Of a stretch of DNA of 64,000 nt, positions 11,700 through 23,894 are shown piece after piece. Position 1 is the first letter of the stretch. Each line of letters starts with the position of its first letter. Under the pieces are notes generated by a model, which searched no databases, was not told where the DNA came from, and saw only the letters and a list, made by a program, of their open reading frames with translations. A program made the translations under genes and the position numbers. This DNA is from Hofstenia miamia (lineage: Eukaryota; Xenacoelomorpha; Acoela), in NCBI GenBank assembly GCA_004352715.1, contig SCFE01000089.1, forward strand, positions 334,986-398,985, in the 5' to 3' direction.

Positions 11700-13030
11700 C
11701 GGAAACAAAGAAGATAACAGAGAGAATGGAAAAGTATTATGCCCAACTTGTGAGGGCGAGTAGTCTCATGGGAAAGATGTCTCCTATGCTAATTTCCAAT
11801 AAATTAGGAATATGTCTGTCAGGTGTAAATATTTTCTCAGATGTGTTGTGAAAGTATTTGTGGGGAGCTACTACTGAAACCAAATTCAATTTTCTTAACA
11901 ATGAACATGGCCTGCTGCACACACAGAGGATGATGGAATGAAGACCAGGAACTACCAAGAATTTTTTCGAACTGCTTCAGAGGTATGATCTAACAAACAA
12001 ATCAGAGGTCCTTTTCAACACAAGCAGATGAATTACCCAGAGTATGGCAACAACAAGATCACTGAGACACCCTGTCAAGTCAGCAAGGAAGGAAAGATCA
12101 TCCCACACAATAACCAATCAGGTTATAAAAACGCCTGAACAGTTTTATAAAGAGGAAAAACTCTTATCCACTTTCACAGTTCAAATTTTACCAAAGATCA
12201 AGGAATTACTTGAGGCCATTAATTTGCAAATGTTTGCTGGCACCACCTCAACACCTCACTCAACCCCGCAGTGCTCAATTACTGAAGAGGAATGCATTTT
12301 GACAATCAAACACAAGCCAGAAGACCCTGCTGGTGATCTCCTAGTCCAGGAAAGGCTTTTTGCCAACAAGGACAAAGATGTATTGGGCATGATGAAATGG
12401 TACCTCACCAAAATATTCTTGAAGAAGTTGATACTTCTACAATCACCAGGGCAATAATTGTCCTGGATGTAAAATTTACTGCTGCCCATCTCAATCTAAC
12501 TTCCACACAAACAGACTAATTAAGGCCACATGGGCTGAAAACCAATTTTTGGAATTCCATCACATATGACCAGATCAACTATCCAGTGACCATCAGTACT
12601 GTGGTCCTCAGTCAGCAAAGTGGATCTAATTCATGTAGAGAACCATGTGGAAAAGCACAATCTGCTTTGCATTTCTCCTCCCTGCATTACTACACCACTG
12701 ATACTACCACCATGGAAAGTTAAGAAGGGCAAGAAAAAAATGTTGGCCCACCTACCAGATAACATCAATTATGTGAGCTTGCTCACCCCTGTGAAGAGGC
12801 TTAAACAAACACCCAAGTACAAAACTGCCAGGGACAAGCTCATACAAGGCAAAAATCAGGAAAGAGTTTTCATTGATGGAAAATTAACAATGTGAGATAT
12901 ATTCCAGAGAGGTCAGCTGCTGCATGAACAGTTATGGAAGATAAAAGATCAAATCATTCAATCAAACCCCTGGGCACTTAATCATATTTCAAGCTTCCAG
13001 AGATCTAATGGGGATTGATAATGTTGAGAC
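11700..13030 (+). pseudogene. Unidentified 3' ORF of a Ty3/gypsy element, upstream copy
   Basis: Open only in pieces (12,044-12,457 is the longest). A single plus frame can be followed from about 11,730, interrupted mainly by TGA codons. It matches 18,768-20,090 closely and is therefore a second copy of the unidentified ORF that lies between integrase and 3' LTR there. Near 13,030 it jumps to sequence that sits about 180 bp further along in the other copy, consistent with an internal deletion. I see no retroviral envelope hallmarks and no other known domain. Probably the tail of a neighbouring element whose LTR has been lost. Confidence 0.5.
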
Positions 13031-14260
13031 CATTTCTACCCACACCTACCAGAGAAGCTCTGCCACCTGCTCCCTGTCCTGTTGTCAACCATGGTGAATA
13101 CATCACCAGCAAAATCCTCAATGATGTGCTGGCTGCTTTTAGTGAAAAGCTTACTACAAAAGTGACCCAAATCATGTTGCAACATCATACTTCTTCCTCT
13201 TCTTCTAGTTGTTCCTTGTTGAAAGCCATCCCAGTCATTAGCAATGCCACCTTCACACAATCCACTCTATGCCTGTATTGACATTAGTTACTTTTGCCAC
13301 TCCCTCTAATTGTGGTGAGTTGTCATCTTGTGCTGTCTCCTCTGTTTGTTGGAAATGTTGAAGCTCTGGTATCTCCTTGCTCAGAGCTAGTGATTGCCAC
13401 TTCTGCACCAACAGTGGCTGAACAAGTGACATTTAGACCAGTCATCTCAAGCATGTCAGTCTGCAGTGGATAACCAGTGTTGGTTTACCCAATCAACTCT
13501 GTCACCTGGCATAAGTGACAAAGATCACTTCCACAAGCAATCAGTCTTGCCAAAATTCACCATGCAAATCAATGATGTATCACAGTCCTTTAATTAATTT
13601 TTTTCTATTCAAAATCACAGTGAAGCAATATTATATCTGCCAAGAGAGCACAATCATTTACTTTCCTCTGTACCTCCAAAGACTAGTGTAAAATCAGATC
13701 AAGAAACTAAAACTGATTATCACTGCTTATGGGTTACTTTGAAGATCACTATCATGCCCTGCATATCAAGCAACAATATAAGATTTTTCTCTTTGAAATG
13801 TCTTTTTAAAAAGGAGATGATGTGCAGAATTATATCATGCAGGTAGAGCAACTGTTCTGTCTTAGCAAGTTCTTGCCCAGGTACTCCCACCATGATCTGA
13901 TTTCATACATTTCTCAAAGGGTCCCCTAATCTGCAGAACAGGCTTGAACTGAAATGCAATCAGGATGATGATTTGCACATGCTCATCAGAAAGGTGATTA
14001 GCATCATTTATTTTGTCAATAATTCAACCAGAATTTATAAGGATGCTGGCAGGATGAAGGGAAAAACACCATTGAGAGAAGACCTCAAAAGTTTGGAGGA
14101 TTTGAAGCTGAAATACAGTGTTATCAGTGTGGCCAGAACAGGCACCTGAAAATTAATGCAACACAGCAATTCATCTAATCACTGAGGGTAAACAGATTCC
14201 TTATATAAGAGCCCAAAACTCTGATCAATGCTTTAACTGTGAATGATGAAATTAGTCCCT
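13031..14260 (+). pseudogene. Ty3/gypsy gag region (decayed)
   Basis: Broken reading frames on the plus strand. Around 13,780-13,920 there is a capsid-like stretch (short open pieces with DDVQNYIMQVEQLF). At about 14,115-14,150 there is a partial zinc knuckle, CYQCGQNRH, without a clear final cysteine. This is the expected order gag, knuckle, protease. Many stops make it non-functional. Confidence 0.5.
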
Positions 14261-15000
14261 GCAATTCAAAATAATGGGAGCACCACTTCCTGAAAATCAA
14301 GCACCACATGTGTTAGTAATAATGAGCATGATGCAAAAGAACATTATACCAATTGAATTTAATGGAAGTATTGTCTACAATACAGTCAATACCAGAGCCT
14401 TAGCCTCTATCATTAGCAACAAATGCTGCAACCTAATTTGTTTGAATTGAACTGGCCTTATGCCTCTGGAAGCAACATCCAGTTGAAAGGAAAATTACTG
14501 ATATTGAGGTATGGATAAACAAGGAACTATTTAATGTTGACTTGGTTGTTGTCAACACATTCAACCAGCCACTCCCATATGACATCCTCTTAGAAGAGAG
14601 AAACAATTTCATTATCAACTATGGTAACAAGACCATTTCCTACCCAGCTAATGGCTGTGCCTGATAAAGAAATCTCTTTTACATTAATTGAATTATTAGT
14701 TATTGAACCCCACCACTGGAAGTGAGTCTCTATTTACACCAAAAACAAACATAATGGAGATGTGATGGACAACATGGCAGACACTGGAAGGGCATATGTT
14801 TCTTGCCTGACCTAGGCCACATTGACAGGGGAGGACCTGTGTCACCATCCTGAACAGTTCTGGTTCTTCAATCAAATTGAATTACTCTAGTATTGAAATT
14901 ATAGTGGATTGAGAGTGTTGCCAGTGTGTGCATCCCCATCTTTACTGCTATTCATGATCTTGATGACACACTACCAAATAACAAAATACCTACCATATTG
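14261..15000 (+). pseudogene. Ty3/gypsy protease region (decayed)
   Basis: Upstream of the reverse transcriptase, a stretch near 14,385-14,410 reads NTRALASII where an aspartic protease would have an Asp-Thr-Gly active site. The catalytic Asp is replaced by Asn. The frame is interrupted on both sides. The call depends mainly on position between the knuckle and RT. Confidence 0.45.
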
Positions 15001-16110
15001 TTAGACTCTCACACTCATCTAAGCCACAAGGAGCAGGGTGAATTAACTGATTTACTTCACCAGCACAGCAATGTTTTCAATTAGAGCTCCATCAGTGTTG
15101 GCCAAGCCATAGGCAAGGAACATGAAATCAAAACAACCACTGACAAACTGATTTGTCTTCCCATCCAGAAAGTGCCTGAAAATCTCAAGGAGGAATATGA
15201 GAAAATATTTTTTATGATCTGATCAACAATGGAATTATACAAACAAGCAACAACACCTATGTGGCTCCCACCATCTTTGTCAGACAAGGAGTGAAATATT
15301 AGCTATGCATCAAATTCCAGAAACTCAATGATATCACCATTAAAGATGTGTAACCCTTACCTCACATTGAAGATCTGTTATAAGATGCCAGCCAGTACCA
15401 ATTCTTTTCTTGCCTTGACTTGTGTAAGGTGTACTGGCAAGTGCCAATAAGACCAGCTGATATCCTGAAAACTTCTTTTATATTGCCTTACAGCCTGTAT
15501 GAGTGGAAATATATGGTATTCAGTCTCTGAAACACCCTTGCCCCTTTTCAATAATATGTGACAAAAATCTTGAAAGATATTGTGAATATGCTAGAGCAGG
15601 GAATCTCCACATATATCAATGATATCTTGGTGGTAAGCCACACCTTTGAGGAGCATCTTAACAAGCTAGGAACTTTGGACCTTTTATACAGTGCTGGGCT
15701 AAAGGTCAATAGAAACAAATGCTCCCTCATCCAAGAGAAAGTAATCTTCACAGGGCAAATCATTCAACATGGAAGGATCTCTATTAAAAATAATGAGAAA
15801 GATTTCTTGGACAAGATTGAGACACCAAAAGCAAGAAAAAACATACAATGGTTGATTGGATTCCTTAATTATTATGGGAGTTTCATCCCTGAGCTTGCTG
15901 ATAAGACCAGGCACACCTCTTGGTTATTGAAGAAAAGCACCAAATTTAGATGCACCTGGGAGGAGCTAGAAAAATTAGAAAACATCAAAGAAAAACTGAA
16001 GAAGATCTCCAGTCTAAACACTCCAGATTACACCAATGAGTTTATCATTGAGTGTGATGCCAGCACTGTTGCCATCAGTGGAGTACTAGGCCATATGATA
16101 AATTGAATCC
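15001..16110 (+). pseudogene. Ty3/gypsy reverse transcriptase and start of RNase H (decayed)
   Basis: The longest open piece is 15,558-16,106 (182 codons). It carries the RT palm motif as YINDILV, where the first catalytic Asp of YxDD is Asn, followed by the thumb region (GLKVNRNKCSL, then a WLIGFLNYYGSFIP segment) and the RNase H start (EFIIECDAS). The N-terminal fingers and palm from about 15,000 to 15,540 can be followed in pieces with stops and frameshifts. The family order is typical of Ty3/gypsy. The lost palm Asp and the stops show it cannot act. Confidence 0.8.
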
Positions 16111-17350
16111 AGAGCCCTTTCAATAGTTCAACTGAAAGTTAAAATCATCCAAATGAATTATGGCACCACTAAGTTCAAGATGCTCACTCTAGTTGAGTCT
16201 CTAAAAAAGTTTAGATATTTTATGCTGGTATGATAATTTGTTGTGCACATGGACAACAGTGCCCTAGCTTGGTTGAAGAAGTTTTCTGGTGACAAGTTGA
16301 ACATAGTTGCATGATGGATTGAATTATTTAAGATTTTTTCATTTTCAATTAAGCACCATCCCAGTTGTCTCCATCTCAATGCTAATTACTGGATGGTACT
16401 CCTGAGCTATGAACAAGATTTGAAAGATCCACCAGGAGAAAAGGTGAAGTTTGGGTTCATACCTACCACTGAGTATGTTCTTTTGCCTGAAATAAATTCT
16501 GACCACCAAGGTAAGCCAGTTCTGCCAATTATGATCAAAGAGGAGATCTGCAAGCACAAGATCATTAAGTATCAGCATTATGACAAAGTGCTCTGTGAAA
16601 TCATAAGAAAAGTCAAAATACCATTAATGCTGTTGGGTCCCCTCACCAACAAATACTTTAGATTATACAACTGGAAATTAAATAATGAAGGGCTTCTGTA
16701 TGTTAAAAACCTGAATACTTGAGGTGTGATCTGATTTGATGAGTGCATGAAAGGGGACAGCTGGGAATAATCCAGACTGAGAAGACCTTCAACTCCCAAT
16801 ACATCACCATTGGAATCTAAGCAGCTGTCATCAATGTAATCAACAAATGTGAAAAGTGCTTTCTACAGTCAACTAGCCACTTCCCTAGAGCAAAGAGATG
16901 AACTGGCTGAGTGAACAAAGAAGATCATTCACATGGACCTGGAGCAGCTGTCCAGAGATGATGACAGATACCAGTATCTACTGGTACTAATTGACCACTT
17001 CACTAAATATACCAGAATCATTCCATTAAGCAGCACAACTGCTGTTATCAGTGGGGAAAATGTTGTAAAGGAGTGTGTGCCAAAACTTGGCCCCATGGAA
17101 ATCTGGTGACCAACCACAGCCCCCAGTTGGAGAGCAAACTCATGGAAGCTCTAATGTGGGAATTTGAGATCTTACTCAAATTTACCACTTCCTATCACCC
17201 ACAGTCAAATAGTCTAGAGGAAAGGCTCAATAAAACCTTGATCAAACTAATCTGGGTTGCACTCTCCAGAGCTGCCAGAAGGAATTGGAGGAGAGTAATT
17301 GAGACAAATGGCCTGCTGACTAGGAGAGCAGACTGACAAAGCATCCCATT
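16111..17350 (+). pseudogene. Ty3/gypsy RNase H end and integrase (decayed)
   Basis: A CEKC at about 16,850 suits the integrase zinc finger. The core begins MDLEQLS near 16,932 followed by LIDHFTKYTRI. After a frameshift, at 17,073-17,336, come TTSYHPQSNSLEERLNKTL and an ALSRAARR stretch, all typical of gypsy integrases. At the second catalytic position TNHSPQLES has Asn where Asp is expected. Several TGA and frameshift breaks are present. Confidence 0.75.
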
Positions 17351-18685
17351 CCCAATACATCATGGGGGACAAATGCAATGTGCCTGAGCAATGTGCTCAG
17401 GGGGAGCTGGCAACACCTAAAAATACAAACTGTAATTTATTTAGAAATCCTTTTTTTATTAATGTAGGTGATCCTATAGTGACTTGATAACTCCCCCAAC
17501 CTCCCAGTCTTCCCACCTGGAGTCCACTAGTCTACTGTCCACAGTTAGGTCTGAGTGGTCTCAAGAAAGGAAAAACAAATTATCCAAGGTTGGCAACAAC
17601 ATACTACATCCCCAATTAATTGCCACCCAATGTGCCACACAATATATATGAGACAATTTGTCTGAAGAAACAAAGAGCAAGTTACACTGGAAATTTAACC
17701 CTAAAATATTTTGTACTGCAGTGGATGTTGTGCCATTTGTGATTGAACAGGAAAAATGGCCCAAAGTTAACATGATTATATGTTATGACTCCAAGATGCT
17801 TGAGGGAATGGGGTGACATTACTGGAGGAGCAAAGTCCATACCATGTTCAATGAGGACTTCAACCTGGTAAACTTAAGCCAATTTATGAATAACTGAAGG
17901 GATATCCAGGCATACAAGTGTGTCAACATTGATTTTACTAGCCTGCTAATTGTGTATTTCCTGTGAGTCAGCAAAGTGCAAGATGCCTGGATCATGGACA
18001 AGATTGATGTTGTCTACCACATTGCAAAGCTTGAAAAGATCAGGCTCATGCTAGTATTACAAGCTCATTATGAAGACAAAATCCCTAAAGAAGTCAAAAG
18101 CTTGCATTTTCAAATGGAAAATTTACTCATCCTGTACTCAGAAGCCTACTTACCACTCAGTATGCACCATGTGCCAACAATCACAATAGTGAGACATATA
18201 TACCAATCTGATGCTATGCAAGAGGATACCCACCCACCAATTGGCTGTCAATCAGAAACTGATCCTTAACACTGCTTTACAGGTGCATACCCTGGAAACA
18301 ATTAATCCTCATATGCCTCACCTAACTTTCCTAACTGATCTCTATGTCAGCTATTCCTTCTCCCAAAGCAAGTCAACCCTTGAAGAAATTGGAGAAATAT
18401 GGTCTGACATTAAAGCAGATAGCAAACCTGAAAATGAATAGCCTACCATTGATATCTGCACTCCTTCAGATAAATATGACAAGTCCATCAAATGACTTCA
18501 ATTTCAAAGTTTCCTTCAAGATCCAAGACAGAAAGAACTATAAAGAGAGATTGTTTTCAGGTCCATCCATGTCAGATGTCTATGCTCAAGGAGCCATGTG
18601 GATCCTAACAATATTTTTAACCAAAGAAACCTCAACTGAAAGTGCTGATGGACAAAAACACCAGAGATAAGTTAGAAAATGTTGT
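17351..18685 (+). pseudogene. Sequence between integrase and the 3' ORF
   Basis: Open pieces at 17,976-18,269, 18,211-18,441 and 18,344-18,670 on the plus strand continue the element but match no domain I can name. They may be the integrase C-terminal region or the beginning of the downstream ORF. Composition is CpG-free like the rest of the element. Confidence 0.35.
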
Positions 18686-20600
18686 ATGCATAAAATCACC
18701 AATTGCCCTGCATCATGGCAAGTGAAGAACTGGTTGCTGTACAAATGCACACTGTCCATATCACTGGAAAAAACAAAGAAGATAATGGAGAACATGGCAA
18801 AATATTTTGCCCAAATAATGATGGTGAGTAGCCTCATGGGAATGATGTCTCCTATTTTCACTTGCAATAAACTAGGAATATGTCCATCAGGTATAAATAT
18901 TTTCTCAGATGTGTTGTGAAAGTATTTGTGGGGAGCTACTACTAAAACCAAATTCAATTTTCTTAACAATGAACATGGCCTGCTGCACACACAGAGCATG
19001 ATGGAATGAAGACCAGGAACTACCAAGAATTTTTTTTGAACTCTTCAGAGGTATGATCTAACTAACCAATCAGAGGTCCTTTTCAACATTGAGCAAATGA
19101 ATTAACCTGAGTACAGCTACAACATGATCACCAAGATGCCCAATCAAGTCAGCAAGGAAGGAAAGATCATCACAATCACCATAATCCATCAGTTTATGAA
19201 AATGCCCAAACTGTTTTATAAAGAAGAAGAATTCTTATCCACCTCCACAGTTTAACTGTCACCAAAGATCAGGGAATTACTTGAGGCCATATATTTGCAA
19301 ATGTTTGCTGGCACCAACTCAACACCTCACTCAACCCCACAGTGCTCAATTACTGAAGAGCAATGCATTTTGACAATCAAAAACAAGCCAGAAGATCCTG
19401 CTGGTGATCTGCTAGTCCAGGAAAGGCTTTTTGCCAACAAGGACAAAGATGTATTGGGCATGATGAAATGGTGCCTCACCAAAATATTCTTGAAGAAGTT
19501 GATACTTCTACAATCACCAGGGCAACAAATGGTCCTTGATGTAAAACCCTCTGCTGCCCATCTTAATCTAACTTCCACACAAATAGACTAATTAAGGCCA
19601 CATGGGCTGAAAACCAGTTTTTGGAATTCCATTACAGATGCCAAGATCAACAATCTGGTGACCATCAGTACTGTGGTCCTCAGTGAGTGGATCTGAACAA
19701 TGTAGTGAACCACATTGAAAAGCAAAATCTGCTTTGCATCACTCCTCACTGCATTACTACACCACTGATACTACCACCATGGAAAGTTAAAAGGGCAAAA
19801 AGAATGTGTTGGCTTACCTACTAGATAAGATCAATTACATGAGCTCACTCACCAACATGAAATGGCTTAGACAAACATCTGAGTATAAAAAGGTCAAGGA
19901 CAAGCTCATACAAAGGAACAATCAGGAAAGAGTTTCCATTGATGGAAAATTAACAATCTGAGATGTATTCCAGAAAGATCAGCTGCTGCCCAAACAGTTA
20001 TGGAAGATAAAAGATCAAATCATTCAATCAAACCCCTGGGCCATTATCTTAAATTGAGCTTCCAGAAATCTAATGTGGATTGATAATGTTGAGAACATCA
20101 CAAAATACTATGACACAACTAAGCACATCAAAATTATAACTATGCTCTAGGCAGAGGTGTCTGATCCTGATGAAATGACACAAAAACAGGTCACAGAATT
20201 TTGTTCACTTTTTATTGACCACACCACTTATATGGGGTCACTAAGGGAAGTGTTTGTCCATTTCTACCCACAGGTGCAGATTGATGCAAGCATGTCTCAT
20301 GCCTCAAATGTAGATGCTATGATGAAACTCATGATCACCCTTAAGAGATTCCAACTCTATGAAAGGCTTTATTATAAGTTCACATGGAGACTTACCAATC
20401 TTAGAAAGAACTGCCCCATCAATCATTACTTGAAAAGCATCAGCTTGTTTTGCTTGAAAAGTGAGGTAGTCACCCAGCATAAGGCAATTATGCAGATAAT
20501 GAAAACACACAAGTATGCTGAAGTCTTTAGTTGTGATGAGGCCCTAGCAATCAAAATGGTGGAATAAATACAGCAGTTAGTGTCTGGGCCTCCAATTCAC
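18686..20600 (+). pseudogene. Unidentified 3' ORF of the Ty3/gypsy element, downstream copy
   Basis: Open pieces at 18,686-18,919, 19,295-19,591 and 20,157-20,567, separated by stops and frame changes. It lies between integrase and a long terminal repeat, where some Ty3/gypsy elements carry an envelope or accessory ORF. I see no signal peptide, fusion or transmembrane segment and cannot assign a function. The first 1.3 kb also occurs at 11,700-13,030 and a fragment at 11,455. Multiple breaks make it dead. Confidence 0.5.
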
Positions 20601-20634
20601 TTATTACCACATCCTTAAGTCAAGCAATGGGGTG

Positions 20635-21531
20635 TGTAGAGTCAATTAGGGACCTTCTAGTGAATATTTTTAATATTTTTGTCACTTTATCAATTTTACT
20701 ATTTCACTCCTATTTCATCATTTGGATGATGTAATTGTGATGTGATTTTTTTAAATAGTTTTGTGGTGCTATTTATTTATTGTCCCCTTAGTACATGTCA
20801 TTGCTCAATTAAATTTGTAAGGGAATCAAATTAAATTATGTAAATGAAGTACAGGTAAATGTTAAAAGCTTGTATAAATATGATAGAGTGCAAAATGGAG
20901 AGAATTGATTTTAGTTCACTAAAACTGTGTCATATTTCTCTCAGAATTTTTTTAAGTATCTTTTTTGTTATGATAATTGAGGAAGTTACCAGTGACCATT
21001 TGGGATCTAAGGACAACAAATTGTTCCTACAACAGTTGCAGCCCAAATTGTGGAACAAATTAGGTTACAGCTACAGATATACATAGGCTATAATAAATTG
21101 GCTTTCAAATGCAAAATGCACATAATTAGTATACTATGGTTAAATTATGCCTGTTGGCTAGCACAAATGTATGACAATTACATGCTATTTATACATTGGC
21201 TGAAATGAAAGAAAACAAATGATATTGTATATTGAGCTAGATAATATGTTGTGAGACAAATAGCACAGCACTGTACAAACAAGTTTCCAAGCCTACCATG
21301 GTGGACATTGCTTCAGCATGATGCTGTGTAAATTGGTTATCTTGGATGTTTGTTTCTTTTTTGGAATCTAAACAGTTACTAGTTACAAAGATAAATTACC
21401 AATGTCTTCTTACTTACCTGGAATCAGTTAGAATCACTGTTACCTTTGTTAATGCTCACCTAAGCAAACTTCTGCCTTGACATTAAGTTCTATGGTACTG
21501 TTGACACTATAGCTAACTCAGTGATTCTAAA
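20635..21531 (+). repeat. 3' LTR of the CpG-free Ty3/gypsy element
   Basis: Begins TGTAGAGTCA after a G-rich stretch (CAATGGGGTG) and is alignable over its length, with many differences, to 22,960-23,875. Shared landmarks are TGTCCCC, ATTGCTCAATT, a TATAAATA box, CAGCCCAAAT and a terminal GATTCTA or AATTCTA. No primer-binding site follows, consistent with a 3' LTR. The right end is approximate. Confidence 0.6.
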
Positions 21532-22959
21532 GTATCCCAGGAATAACAATGAGATTACCAGAACATAGTTGTGAGAAAGCAGTCAAATGTACATGTACAG
21601 TTCTGCCTTTCAAGTGTACAGTCAATTTTGACAAGAACTCAGTAAACTTCACTAAATGATTCTTCACAATTGCATTTGCACTTGAACAACAAAAATCAAT
21701 TTTCAATACACCTAGCTGACAAATCTTACAATGACTACTTGACATGGATAAAACATAGAAAACAAATTGTTGAAAATGTATAGCCAACTTCCATAATCAT
21801 TTCTGAGTTAAAAATGTCAAATCAATACAGGATACTGCTCCTTAAGGCTGATAAAAAAGGCTGAGGGAATTAAGTGTTACATGTTGTAAACAGAGTGCAT
21901 TTATTGACTAATTAGATCCATAGAGTACTCTCCTTAAGCTTTTTTTTCCCATATTAAATACAGAATGAATCTATTACAGACAAATACTTGAACTTGAACT
22001 CAATAAAAATTTATTAGAAAATATTTTTAAAAAATGATTAAATTTAAAATTCAGGTTAATTTTTTAGATTAATGAACTTGGAATTATTATCAAATAATGA
22101 TTTCCCACTGCCCCCTCCCAATTTTTTTCAAAAAATTACTTGAACTTTAGCCTAAAATGTAAAAAACTTACTCAAAAACCCTAATGTCAACATTTTGATT
22201 AAATGTGTGGTTGGATAATACATTTGAAGCCATCCTAAAAATTCCCATCAAAACAAAACTGCAAGAAGAATCTATGTAAAAATAGCAAACTGAGTTGGGT
22301 CTACATCCCAACAAGCCAAAAAAACCATAATGCATTAAGAAACAGCTTCCACACCTAAAATTAACAAAAACCAACAGCACTTCACCCAAAAGAGAACCCA
22401 TAAAAGCACTAAGCCCTGAAATAATTTGCAAATAAAATTTTAAGTTTTCATTTTTAAATCATTTGTATTACAGTAATAGAAAAAAGTGTCTAATTAGTGA
22501 TTCAGAATATATTTCTGATTTTTTTCCAAACTCATAATTTTGTTTCATTTTGAATTCAATGTCTTGATATAATTTTTATTGTATACTTAGATTTCTCTAG
22601 AAGCACCCTAAAATCTATTTTATATATTTTTCATTGTATGTAAAATGCATTAAAATAATTGCATTGATTATGTAAAGCTTGCTATTTTTCAAAAATATCA
22701 AAAAAGCAATAAAAATAAGTTTCAGAAATGTTGCATTACAAATTTGTAGATAGGTTTGATCAATGTATGTGATTTCCATTAAAATCTGCAAATTAATAAT
22801 TCTGAAAATATCATTAATTATTAAAAATAAAGACTATAATTATATATTATAAATATTAATGATTACAGTTTATATTTAATATATTTAGCATATCTTCCAA
22901 AATATTTACATCTAAAATAAAAATTTAAGGATTTGCAATAGCATACTCTTGTGCTTTAT
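21532..22959. other. CpG-free non-coding spacer between two LTRs
   Basis: AT-rich, no CpG, no coding sequence recognised. Open frames on the minus strand at 21,527-21,787 and 22,168-22,431 have no domain. Confidence 0.4.
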
Positions 22960-23875
22960 TGTAGAGTCACTCAGGGACTTTTCACAAATTTTATTTGATT
23001 TCAATTTGTTTCTTATTTTGTAATTAGTGTTAATTATGTCACTTTGATGTCAGCTCCTTATTTTCAAGTTTACAATGCTATATTTATGTCCCCTCAATGC
23101 TGTGATACATGTTTTTTATTGCTCAATTGAATTTGCATGGGAAACATGATCATATGATTTTTTGATTTGTAAACAAAAACAGGTAATTATTTTTAACTAT
23201 GTATAAATAGGGGCAACATTGTAGCAAAGCACAATAGAGTTTACCTTACCTCAACTGTGTTCAACTCTTTCACACATTTATATTTCTTTTTACTTAATTG
23301 ATTTGATAATAATGATTGTGTAAGCTAAGGCAACAATTTAGGAGTTACTCTAACTGTGAACTGATTCAATGCATGGCTTTCAGACAGTTAGCAGCCCAAA
23401 TCATAGACTGAATTAAGTTACAGTTATGTATATGAAAGATAAAACCTTTGTTCAATTTCAACATGCACCAATAACATTAATACACTATGATGATATTATA
23501 CTGTTGGTTAACATGAATGTATGGCAATTACATGCCATTTAATATTGAGAGGAGAGATAAGAACTACATTGAGACTGTTATATTTGTATTAAATTAGATA
23601 ATAAATTATGAGGCAATTGGGATAGCACTGCACACTCAAATCACAAACTACCTTCCCTCAGGTAGCACTTTGGCTAGAATATGTATGAATTGGTCATCCT
23701 GGATGTTTTCCCTCTAAACAGTTACAAGTTACATTGATGAATTACCAATGTTTGTTAGATCTATTGTTATTTTGTTAGAATCATGGCTGCTCTAATAAGG
23801 TCACTTTTGCAACCTTCTGTTGTGACAATTAGTTCCTTAGTACTGCCACTATAGTCCCCAGCCACCAATTCTACA
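22960..23875 (+). repeat. 5'-type LTR of a second copy
   Basis: Starts TGTAGAGTCA, contains TATAAATA near 23,203, and ends CTACA directly before a primer-binding site. It has the TG...CA ends expected of an LTR and is about 916 bp long. It is related to 20,635-21,531 but strongly diverged, so the two need not belong to the same insertion. Confidence 0.65.
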
Positions 23876-23894
23876 TGGTGACTCTGACATGATC
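23876..23894 (+). promoter_or_regulatory. Primer-binding site for tRNA-Trp (decayed)
   Basis: TGGTGACTCTGACATGATC immediately after the LTR. Compared with the complement of a eukaryotic tRNA-Trp 3' end, the visible differences include the positions where CpG would stand (now TG or CA). Priming by tRNA-Trp is known for some Ty3/gypsy families such as CsRn1 and Kabuki. Confidence 0.6.

Noticed and set aside
18686-20600. Retroviral envelope gene after integrase
   Set aside because: Position fits, but no signal peptide, cleavage site, fusion or membrane segment can be seen in the pieces.
20859-21086. 75-codon ORF
   Set aside because: Lies inside the LTR and is not preserved in the second LTR copy.
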